Part shown: positions 1-5,198 of the stretch, piece after piece | How the letters are laid out: the number at the start of each line of letters is the position of its first letter | How positions within the stretch are numbered: position 1 is the first letter of the stretch | Assembly (NCBI GenBank): GCA_015493675.1 | Contig: WGCR01000182.1 | Coordinates: 1 to 6,235 of the forward strand | Length of the DNA: 6,235 nucleotides | DNA from: Anaerolineae bacterium | GTDB lineage: Bacteria > Chloroflexota > Anaerolineae > J102 | Reading direction: 5' to 3' | Notes under the pieces: generated by a model | What the model saw: only the letters and a program-made list of their open reading frames with translations | Told to the model about the DNA's origin: nothing | Databases searched by the model: none | Position numbers and translations under genes: made by a program

Positions 1-479
1 AATCCGTACGCATCGCCTTCAGTTGGGTGCAGTCCAACGCCGAAGCCCTGAGCATCGATCCTGACATCTTCGAGCAAAACAACTTCCACATCCATGTGCC
101 CGCCGGAGCCATCCCCAAAGACGGTCCCAGCGCCGGCGTGACCATGGTCACCGCCCTGGTGAGCCTGCTGCTGGAGCGTCCGGTGCGGGCCGACGTGGGC
201 ATGACCGGCGAGATCACTCTGCGGGGCCAGGTGCTGCCCATCGGCGGCGTCAAGCAAAAGATCCTGGCCGCACACCGGGCGGGCCTGAAGACCATCATTC
301 TGCCCCGACGCAACGAGGACGATCTGGATGATCTGCCCGAGGACATCCGCCAGGACCTGAACTTCGTACTGGTTGAAGACATCCAGCAGGCTCTGGAGGC
401 AGCGCTGCGCCCTGCGGGCGAATCCGGGCCTGAGCAGGCGTTGGAACACCCCGCCTCCCCCGAACCTTCGCTCAACTAA
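1..479 (+). CDS. lon: Lon ATP-dependent serine protease, C-terminal fragment
   Basis: This is the 3' end of a Lon protease gene; the first complete codon is at position 3 and the 5' part lies outside the window. Lon is a cytoplasmic AAA+ protease that degrades misfolded and regulatory proteins. The visible 158 residues are the proteolytic domain. The motif PKDGPSAG carries the catalytic serine (codon 129-131), and GGVKQK carries the catalytic lysine (codon 258-260). They are 43 residues apart, the same as Ser679 and Lys722 of E. coli Lon, so roughly the first 630 residues are missing. MTGEITLRGQVLPIGG between them is also typical. After the domain there is a tail of about 25 residues rich in Pro, Glu and Ala that is not part of the conserved fold. 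The gene ends in TAA and is followed by a strong terminator. Identification is firm; the missing AAA+ part was not seen. Confidence 0.97.
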   Translation, partial: SVRIAFSWVQSNAEALSIDPDIFEQNNFHIHVPAGAIPKDGPSAGVTMVTALVSLLLERPVRADVGMTGEITLRGQVLPIGGVKQKILAAHRAGLKTIILPRRNEDDLDDLPEDIRQDLNFVLVEDIQQALEAALRPAGESGPEQALEHPASPEPSLN

Positions 480-494
480 CCCGACCAATCACCA

Positions 495-537
495 AAACAA
501 AGCCCCCGATGGCAAATCGCTGTCGGGGGCTTTGTTT
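495..537 (+). terminator. Rho-independent terminator after lon, probably bidirectional
   Basis: A perfect 15-bp stem joins 495-509 (AAACAAAGCCCCCGA) to 523-537 around a 13-nt loop. The GC-rich core CCCCCGA is flanked by A-rich sequence on the left and T-rich sequence (CTTTGTTT) on the right. It starts 16 bp after the lon stop codon. Because the left side reads as T-rich on the other strand, it could also stop transcription of the convergent Trx-VKOR gene, whose stop codon is about 90 bp away. The hairpin is seen directly; two-way function is inferred. Confidence 0.88.
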
Positions 538-552
538 GCGTGGAAGACATCG

Positions 553-630
553 GGATATTGGATAGTGGATATCAGGTATTTTTACACCGGCCCAATATCC
601 CAAATATCCAATACCTACTATCCACTATCT
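553..630. repeat. Inverted array of degenerate 7-bp repeats
   Basis: On the + strand four 7-bp units follow each other without gaps: GGATATT (553-559), GGATAGT (560-566), GGATATC (567-573), AGGTATT (574-580). On the - strand a matching array runs from 630 down: AGATAGT (630-624), GGATAGT (623-617), AGGTATT (616-610), GGATATT (609-603), then after two extra bases GGATATT again (600-594). Segment 561-580 therefore pairs with 610-629 at 18 of 20 positions around a 29-nt loop, and 552-561 pairs separately with 592-601 without mismatch, so two alternative hairpins are possible. The right arm overlaps the last codon and stop of the Trx-VKOR gene. It resembles in style the heptamer short tandem repeats known in filamentous cyanobacteria, but I cannot assign it to a named family. 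Confidence 0.75.
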
Positions 631-1767
631 CTTTTCTTGCCTCGGGATTGTCCAGCGAAAGGTGAGGAAGAGCAAAATCGTCATAATCCAGGCTGAAGTC
701 ATACACCACATGCAGATGGCGCCAATGACGAAAGGCTCCAGGAAGGTGAGATAGGCGCTGAAAACAACGCCAAAATAGATGATGGCAGGCAACAACCATC
801 CGGTTCTCTCTGTTTTTTCCATCGGCCCGTAACGCTGCCACGCCCACAGAGCGAAAATGGCGATGTAACCGAGCAATCCCAACAGCCCCACAGGCAGGAT
901 GCCGAACAGCATCGCATAGGAGCTTTGCTGAACAGCGTTACAATCTCCCACCGGTCCGCAAACGGCCTCTGCGCCTGTCGTCTCGACAAAAGTGAGATAA
1001 AATGCCACGCCCATGCCAATGATGCTCAGCAGGGGGATGATCCAATTCAGCCAACTCGGGCCGACGGTGAGAGTTAAATTGGTGCGGACCCAGTAGGCCA
1101 GCGCCCACACCAACATGCCAATCATCAAGATAAGGGTGATAATGGCGATGGCGCTGCCCGCGGGATCCAGGGCCAATCGTTCGGAAACGCTCATTTCGCT
1201 GATGGACCTGACATCCACTGGATTCAGGCTGGCATCTTGAGGAGGATTTTCCGAAACGGGAGCCGTTGTGGCCGAAGGCGTTCCTGCAGACGGGGTTTCC
1301 GCGCTGGCTGGCGTCTTTTCAGCAGCCTGGCGGGCCTCGACCTCTTTGATGACGCGATCCAGGCCCGGGATGGCGGGCCAGTCGATCCCTCCCGCCGCCA
1401 GCCCCTGCTCGATAATGCCCGGAAACCGTTCAGGAATCTCCTTATCTCCCACCAGCAGCGTCCCGCCCACGACCAGAGCCGGCACGCCGCGCTTGTCATC
1501 GGGGATGGGAATTGTTTTGGCGGCCGCTTGATAGAGCTCCTGCCCGCCCGCGGTGGTCACATCGATCAACAAAATCTGCAATTGATCGCCATATTTTTGC
1601 ACCAGTGGCGGCAAATCGTCCTGGAGCACCTTATGACAGTGCGGGCAGGTGGGCGAGTAGAACAGCAGGGCCCGCACCACAGGCTCATCCTGGGCGAAAG
1701 CCGAAAAAGGCAAAACGATGCCCAGAAACAGGAGGACAATGAACAGGGATAGAAAAACTCGGCGCAT
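625..1767 (-). CDS. Secreted thioredoxin domain fused to a VKOR membrane domain (disulfide-bond formation)
   Basis: This 380-residue protein probably forms disulfide bonds in exported proteins and passes electrons to membrane quinone. Residues 1-25 are a signal peptide (MRR, a hydrophobic core, then AFA before QDE). Residues 30-140 are a thioredoxin-like domain with the active site CPHC (41-44) and the cis-proline in GVPA (Pro96). Residues 145-185 are a Pro/Ala/Thr/Ser-rich linker. A membrane helix follows at 204-227, then the VKOR domain with helices near 240-261, 285-310, 323-343 and 347-370. It keeps loop cysteines 270 and 276, Ser282 and the quinone-side pair CMWC (352-355); the 276-282 spacing equals Cys51-Ser57 of human VKORC1. 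The start at 1767 follows GAGGAG and gives the signal peptide. The gene stands alone, convergent with lon and divergent from sdaAB. Best-known bacterial fusions place thioredoxin after VKOR; here it comes first. Substrates are unknown. Confidence 0.9.
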   Translation of the reverse strand: MRRVFLSLFIVLLFLGIVLPFSAFAQDEPVVRALLFYSPTCPHCHKVLQDDLPPLVQKYGDQLQILLIDVTTAGGQELYQAAAKTIPIPDDKRGVPALVVGGTLLVGDKEIPERFPGIIEQGLAAGGIDWPAIPGLDRVIKEVEARQAAEKTPASAETPSAGTPSATTAPVSENPPQDASLNPVDVRSISEMSVSERLALDPAGSAIAIITLILMIGMLVWALAYWVRTNLTLTVGPSWLNWIIPLLSIIGMGVAFYLTFVETTGAEAVCGPVGDCNAVQQSSYAMLFGILPVGLLGLLGYIAIFALWAWQRYGPMEKTERTGWLLPAIIYFGVVFSAYLTFLEPFVIGAICMWCMTSAWIMTILLFLTFRWTIPRQEKR

Positions 1768-1773
1768 GGCATA

Positions 1774-1779
1774 CTCCTC
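1774..1779 (-). promoter_or_regulatory. Ribosome binding site of the Trx-VKOR gene
   Basis: Read on the - strand, GAGGAG lies 6 nt before the ATG at 1767-1765. A second ATG at 1772-1770 is in another frame and too close to this site, so the site supports the start that yields the signal peptide. It is the clearest Shine-Dalgarno sequence in the window. Confidence 0.75.
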
Positions 1780-1872
1780 GTTTGGGGTGCAACAAGTAAT
1801 GTGTCTGATTAACGGATTTTATTTTAGCACCAGATAGCCTGTTAGTATATGACATTCATCAACCAATCGCAC

Positions 1873-1887
1873 AACTTCAGCGAAGTT
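1873..1887. promoter_or_regulatory. 15-bp palindrome, candidate operator
   Basis: AACTTC-AGC-GAAGTT is a perfect 6-bp inverted repeat with a 3-bp spacer, placed in the AT-rich part between two divergent genes. That position fits a binding site for a dimeric repressor or activator. It does not match the LexA box of Gram-positive bacteria or the CIRCE element. A short stem of this size could also occur by chance, so the assignment is tentative. Confidence 0.3.
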
Positions 1888-1937
1888 TTAATCAAAAATT
1901 CATTGTAGACGGCGCTCATTGTGCAAAACCCATGATT

Positions 1938-1965
1938 TTGACTACAATGGATGCCAGCGTATTTT
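1938..1965 (+). promoter_or_regulatory. Candidate promoter of sdaAB-sdaAA
   Basis: TTGACT (1938-1943) lies 16 bp before TATTTT (1960-1965), a fair match to a housekeeping sigma-factor promoter. A competing candidate is TTGTGC (1919-1924) with TACAAT (1943-1948) at 18 bp. Either would give an untranslated leader of roughly 120-140 nt before the sdaAB start. Neither is strong enough to be sure. Confidence 0.3.
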
Positions 1966-2090
1966 GTTTCTCAATCCGACTGTATTCAAACCGTCTGCGT
2001 GCTCCGCGTCCATCAGCGTCCATTTTTCATCGGTATCGGCGCGGGCTCGCCAGCCGCACGCCTGTTCCGGGCATTCTCCCGTTCTCGATC

Positions 2091-2774
2091 ATGTCTTCCA
2101 AACGTCTTGTTTCTGCATTCGACATCATCGGCCCCATCATGGTAGGGCCTTCCAGTTCGCACACAGCGGGCGCGGTGCGCCTGGGCCGGCTGGGCCGCGC
2201 CATCCTGGGAGCCCAGCCCCAACAAGCCATTCTGGGGCTGCACGGCTCTTTCGCCCGTACAGGCAAGGGGCACGGCTCCGATCGGGCGCTGATCGCGGGC
2301 CTGCTGGCCCTGTCTACGGACGATCCGCGCATCCGCGAAAGCCTGGAGCTGGCTCGCACCGCGGGCATGGCGGTCACCTTCCACACCGTCGACCTGGGGG
2401 AGGACGCGCATCCCAACTCGGTCGAAATGATCTTGCGGGCTGGGGAGCAGGAAGTCCGGGTGGTGGGAGCCTCCGTGGGAGGCGGCATGGTGGAAATCCA
2501 GGCAATCAATCAATATCCCATCAGCTTCACGGGCGAACACGAGACCTTGCTGGTGGCCGCCGAGGACCGTCCCGGCACGATTCACGCCATTACCGGACTC
2601 TTTCTGAAATATCGGCTGAACATCGCATTTTCCAGAGTGGAAAGAAAGCAACGCGGGGGGGAAGCCATTCAGATATTCGAAACAGACGCCCAAATTCCGG
2701 AAGATATGATAGAAGCGCTGGAAGATTTCTATTGGGTGCTCTGGGCCCGGCATATCCCCAAACTCCTCGATTGA
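2091..2774 (+). CDS. sdaAB: L-serine dehydratase, iron-sulfur-dependent, beta subunit
   Basis: This is the beta chain of the two-subunit L-serine dehydratase, which with the alpha chain next door converts L-serine to pyruvate and ammonia in the cytoplasm. The 227 residues match the usual length of about 220. The N-terminal half is the beta-chain domain, with the signature GPSSSHTAGA (19-28), GSFARTGKGHGSDRAL (52-67), HPNS (107-110) and SVGGG (128-132). Residues about 152-223 form an ACT domain (TLLVAAEDRPGTIHAIT), a fold that often binds amino acids and may sense serine. The frame is open upstream to 1932, but homology begins right at the ATG at 2091, so I chose that start; no clear ribosome binding site precedes it. 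The gene ends 33 bp before sdaAA, in the beta-then-alpha order common in Firmicutes. The family is clear; serine is the expected substrate by family. Confidence 0.95.
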   Translation: MSSKRLVSAFDIIGPIMVGPSSSHTAGAVRLGRLGRAILGAQPQQAILGLHGSFARTGKGHGSDRALIAGLLALSTDDPRIRESLELARTAGMAVTFHTVDLGEDAHPNSVEMILRAGEQEVRVVGASVGGGMVEIQAINQYPISFTGEHETLLVAAEDRPGTIHAITGLFLKYRLNIAFSRVERKQRGGEAIQIFETDAQIPEDMIEALEDFYWVLWARHIPKLLD

Positions 2775-2807
2775 ATCCCGTCACAACCCCACCTGTGAGA
2801 TAAGCCC

Positions 2808-3710
2808 ATGTTTGATTCTCTGGCCGAAATGATCGCCCTGGCCGAAACCCAAAAACAACCGCTCCACCAGATCGTCATCGCCCGTGAAGCTGCGCTGACA
2901 GATCGCCCGCCAGAAACAATCTGGGCGCTGATGTGCAAACGCCTGGAGGTGATGCGGCGCAGCACCGAAGAGGGCGTTTCCCGTCCCGTACACTCTCTCA
3001 GCGGCATAAGCGGCGGCGGCGGCGCCTGGAAACTGTGGCAGCAGTTGGAGAACGGATATCAGCCCATCACCGGGCCCATCCTCAGCCGCGCCATCGCCCG
3101 GGCCATGGCCGTCAATGAGGTCAACGCGGGCATGGGCTGCATCGTGGCCACGCCCACCGCCGGCTCGGCGGGCATTCTCCCCGGCGTGCTGCTCACCTTG
3201 CAGGAAGCCTCCGGCTTCAGCGATGAACAGATCATCAATGCCCTGTTCACAGCCAGCGGCGTGGGCGCGGTCATCGCCCGCCGGGCCAGCATCTCCGGGG
3301 CGGCGGGCGGTTGTCAGGCCGAAACAGGCAGCGCCGCCGCCATGGCCGCCGCCGCGGCAGTGGAATTGCTGGGGGGAACGCCTCATCAATCGGGCCAGGC
3401 CGTGGCCATCACCCTGAAGAATATGCTGGGGCTGGTGTGCGACCCGGTAGCGGGCCTGGTGGAGGTCCCCTGCGTCAAGCGCAACGCCGCGGGCGCAGCC
3501 CAGTGTTTCATCGCTGTGGATCTGGCGCTGGCGGGCATCGAAAGCGTAATTCCGCCAGACGAGGTCATCGACGCCATGGCCAGCATCGGACGCCGCATGG
3601 ATGCCCGGTTCAAGGAAACGGCAGAGGGCGGACTGGCCGCCACGCCCACAGGTCGCAGATTGGCGCAGATCATCTGGGATGGCAAACCATCCGCAGAATT
3701 AAAGGCCTGA
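2808..3710 (+). CDS. sdaAA: L-serine dehydratase, iron-sulfur-dependent, alpha subunit
   Basis: This is the catalytic alpha chain of L-serine dehydratase, which uses an oxygen-sensitive [4Fe-4S] cluster instead of pyridoxal phosphate. Its 300 residues fit the family length of about 290-300. Three cluster ligands are visible: Cys169 in GGCQAETGSA, Cys211 in LVCDPVAG and Cys222 in VPCVKRNA. Their spacings of 42 and 11 residues equal those of the structurally known Legionella enzyme (343, 385, 396). Other conserved stretches are SLSGISGGGGAWK (63-75), NAGMGCIVATPTAGSAGILPG (106-126, quoted in family form) and TLKNMLGL (202-209). The ATG at 2808 gives the normal N-terminus; only a weak GAGATAAG precedes it, so translation may be partly coupled to sdaAB. 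No clear terminator hairpin follows the stop. All key residues are intact and I see no sign of damage. Confidence 0.96.
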   Translation: MFDSLAEMIALAETQKQPLHQIVIAREAALTDRPPETIWALMCKRLEVMRRSTEEGVSRPVHSLSGISGGGGAWKLWQQLENGYQPITGPILSRAIARAMAVNEVNAGMGCIVATPTAGSAGILPGVLLTLQEASGFSDEQIINALFTASGVGAVIARRASISGAAGGCQAETGSAAAMAAAAAVELLGGTPHQSGQAVAITLKNMLGLVCDPVAGLVEVPCVKRNAAGAAQCFIAVDLALAGIESVIPPDEVIDAMASIGRRMDARFKETAEGGLAATPTGRRLAQIIWDGKPSAELKA

Positions 3711-3809
3711 TGAGCATTTCAGACTATCCAAGTCCTCGATTTTAGCCCCGATTCTGACCAGATCGACCGCCACACGCCTCACATTTTCCCGACAAACCCA
3801 TTTCTGCAC

Positions 3810-3815
3810 TATAAT
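3810..3815 (+). promoter_or_regulatory. -10 box, probable promoter of the nucleotidyltransferase operon
   Basis: A perfect TATAAT sits 65 bp before the ATG at 3881, in the 170-bp gap after sdaAA. The expected -35 position (about 3786-3792) reads TTCCCGA, a poor match, so the promoter may need an activator. The gap itself has no gene and no terminator-like hairpin that I can see, so read-through from sdaAA is possible. Confidence 0.45.
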
Positions 3816-3870
3816 CAGAGATCAGAAACAATCACATTTTCTCCAGTTCCCGACATTATTTCAATCATTT

Positions 3871-3874
3871 GGAG
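3871..3874 (+). promoter_or_regulatory. Ribosome binding site fixing the nucleotidyltransferase start
   Basis: GGAG lies 6 nt before the ATG at 3881. An in-frame TTG at 3869 would overlap this site and have no site of its own, so the ATG at 3881 is preferred. Confidence 0.65.
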
Positions 3875-3880
3875 TCCGTC

Positions 3881-4672
3881 ATGAAAACCTATCCCGCATT
3901 GGTATTGGCAGGCTATTCGCACGAAAACCCGGACCCGTTGGCCCTCGCCATGGGAGTTGAACGCAAATCTCTGATTCCTATCGCAGGCAAGCCCATGGTG
4001 TATTGGGTCGTCAAGGCATTGCGGGAAAGCGCACGCGTCGACCAAATATACATCGTCGGCATGGGGCCCGAAGATAATGTAACGTTCGAAACAGACGTCA
4101 TCTACATCCCCAACCAGGATAAACATTTCGATAACATCATGGCGGGAATCAACGCCGTTCAGACGCACCAGCCAGATGTCGAATTTCTGATCAGCGCCTC
4201 CGGAGACATCCCCACGCTCCAGGCCTCCACAGTGGATTGGTTTGTCGAAACCTGCGAAAGCCAGAAAGGCGATCTCTATTATTCCGTCGTCGAAAGAAAC
4301 GTGATGGAAAAAGCGTTCCCGGACTCGCGCCGTTCCTATGTGCCGGTGGTGGAAGGGAAATTCTGCGGCGGTGATCTTTTCTTCGTGCGTCTCGCTATTG
4401 CCCACAATAATGAACAATTGGTGCGGGAACTCCTGGCCAAACGCAAAAGCGCATTTCAACAGGCCCGATTATTGGGATTCAAGACGATCATCAAATTCCT
4501 CTTCCGCCGCCTCTCCATCCAAGATGCAGAAGACTTGAGCGAACGGCTCCTGCACGCCAAAGGCCATATCGTCGTCTCGCCCTACGCTGATCTGGCCATG
4601 GATGTAGACAAACCGCATCAGTTGGATATGGTGCGGGCCAAACTGGAAGGGCCTGCGGGGGCGCAGGCATGA
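3881..4672 (+). CDS. MobA-like nucleotidyltransferase of unknown substrate
   Basis: The 263-residue protein looks like a Rossmann-type nucleotidyltransferase of the MobA/IspD-like superfamily, which joins a nucleoside triphosphate to a phosphorylated acceptor. It begins with the typical strand ALVLAG (6-11) and has KSLIPIAGKPMVYW (29-42), where Lys29 and the GKP turn match the nucleotide-binding region. SGDIPTL (107-113) holds the likely metal-binding Asp109, FCGGDLFFV (161-169) matches a conserved Gly-Gly stretch, and AMDVDKPHQL (239-248) matches the usual second metal site. The glycine-rich loop is unusual: GYSHENPDPLALAMGVER replaces the short GGxGxRMG. The helix-rich C-terminal segment (about 180-225) resembles an uncharacterised bacterial branch rather than true MobA, so a molybdenum-cofactor role is unlikely. 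The stop overlaps the PAP2 start by 4 bp. A role in sugar or lipid precursor activation is inferred from the neighbours only. Confidence 0.82.
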   Translation: MKTYPALVLAGYSHENPDPLALAMGVERKSLIPIAGKPMVYWVVKALRESARVDQIYIVGMGPEDNVTFETDVIYIPNQDKHFDNIMAGINAVQTHQPDVEFLISASGDIPTLQASTVDWFVETCESQKGDLYYSVVERNVMEKAFPDSRRSYVPVVEGKFCGGDLFFVRLAIAHNNEQLVRELLAKRKSAFQQARLLGFKTIIKFLFRRLSIQDAEDLSERLLHAKGHIVVSPYADLAMDVDKPHQLDMVRAKLEGPAGAQA

Positions 4673-5190
4673 GCTGGATACAGCGCCTGGAAATGCAGGA
4701 TCAGCGCTGGAGTCAGGCGCTGCGGGTGGATGATCACCGCCTCGGCAAAATGACCGCCTCGATAGCCGCCCACCTTGGCGACGGGCCATTGTGGCTGCTG
4801 TTATGGATCGCCGGCATCATCCTCTTCCAACCACCCCGCCGCTGGCAGATTGCCCTGTGGCTGCTGGCGTCCATTATCGCCGCAGTGGTCACCTATAGCA
4901 TCAAATTCGCGCTCAAACGCCCCCGCCCTCAGGAAATCGACGGCTTTTACAGCAAGGGCTATGACCGTCACGCCTTTCCCAGCGGCCACGCCACCCGCAT
5001 GGGAACCCTGCCCATCTTCGGCGCCTGGATTTTCCCCGAATATGCGGCGCTCTTCTGGTTCATCTCCCTGATCTGCATCTGGGCCCGCGTGGCTCTGGGC
5101 GTGCATTATCTCGGAGATGTCATCGTTGGCTGGATTATCGGCGCAGTCGTCGGACTCCTCCTCATTGTCGCTTACACCTCTTTTCTGTAA
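4669..5190 (+). CDS. PAP2-family membrane phosphatase
   Basis: This 173-residue integral membrane protein belongs to the PAP2 superfamily of lipid phosphatases, which remove phosphate from phosphatidic acid, phosphatidylglycerol phosphate or undecaprenyl pyrophosphate. All three family motifs are present in order: KFALKRPRP (79-87), PSGH (104-107) and ARVALGVHYLGD (139-150), giving catalytic His107, His146 and Asp150 with Arg140. In the third motif the usual Ser before Arg is Ala139. Hydrophobic helices lie near 40-53, 60-78, 112-122, 126-143 and 150-171. The start codon overlaps the upstream stop as ATGA, so translation is probably coupled to the nucleotidyltransferase. It is followed after 8 bp by a polysaccharide chain-length gene, which makes recycling of the undecaprenyl carrier an attractive role, but the substrate cannot be told from the sequence. 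Confidence 0.9.
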   Translation: MSWIQRLEMQDQRWSQALRVDDHRLGKMTASIAAHLGDGPLWLLLWIAGIILFQPPRRWQIALWLLASIIAAVVTYSIKFALKRPRPQEIDGFYSKGYDRHAFPSGHATRMGTLPIFGAWIFPEYAALFWFISLICIWARVALGVHYLGDVIVGWIIGAVVGLLLIVAYTSFL

Positions 5191-5198
5191 CATCACTC

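Larger units (their letters stand above)
1768..2090. other. Divergent intergenic region between Trx-VKOR and sdaAB
   Basis: This 323-bp stretch separates two genes transcribed away from each other and must hold both promoters. Its left two thirds (about 1800-1975) are AT-rich, unlike the genes around it. It contains a 15-bp palindrome at 1873-1887, an 8-bp inverted pair CATTGTAG (1901-1908) and CTACAATG (1942-1949), and weak promoter matches on both strands. For the - strand the best -10 match is TATACT (1849-1844), without a good -35. The right part is GC-rich and has GCGTCCAT twice (2006-2013 and 2016-2023), a 10-bp period. Although the sdaAB frame stays open back to 1932, the encoded residues resemble no protein and I see no gene here. 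I recognise no riboswitch. Confidence 0.6.

Noticed and set aside
1237..1752. A 171-residue open frame on the + strand inside Trx-VKOR.
   Set aside because: It is arginine-rich and antisense to the thioredoxin domain and signal peptide, which are clearly coding on the - strand.
1824..1832. A TTAGCAC sequence resembling half of the CIRCE heat-shock operator, near a protease gene.
   Set aside because: The second half (GAGTGCTAA) is absent at the required distance and the genes it would control are not chaperones.
2006..2023. GCGTCCAT repeated twice with a 10-bp period.
   Set aside because: Two copies of 8 bp are too little to call a tandem repeat or regulatory array; I only mention it in the intergenic description.
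1932..2090. A 53-residue N-terminal extension of sdaAB.
   Set aside because: Family homology begins at the ATG at 2091 and the extra residues show neither a signal peptide nor any known domain.
2013..2753. A 246-residue open frame on the - strand over sdaAB.
   Set aside because: It is a shadow of a clearly conserved gene, with no recognised motifs of its own.
2781..3389. A 202-residue open frame on the - strand over sdaAA.
   Set aside because: Its Gly/Ala/Asp-rich composition comes from the complement of a GC-rich gene; the + strand carries all iron-sulfur ligands.
3869..3880. A TTG start four codons before the chosen nucleotidyltransferase start.
   Set aside because: It would overlap the GGAG site that is well placed for the ATG at 3881, and has no site of its own.
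3815..4459. A 214-residue open frame on the - strand over the nucleotidyltransferase.
   Set aside because: No motif is recognisable and the + strand gene has a ribosome binding site and conserved residues.
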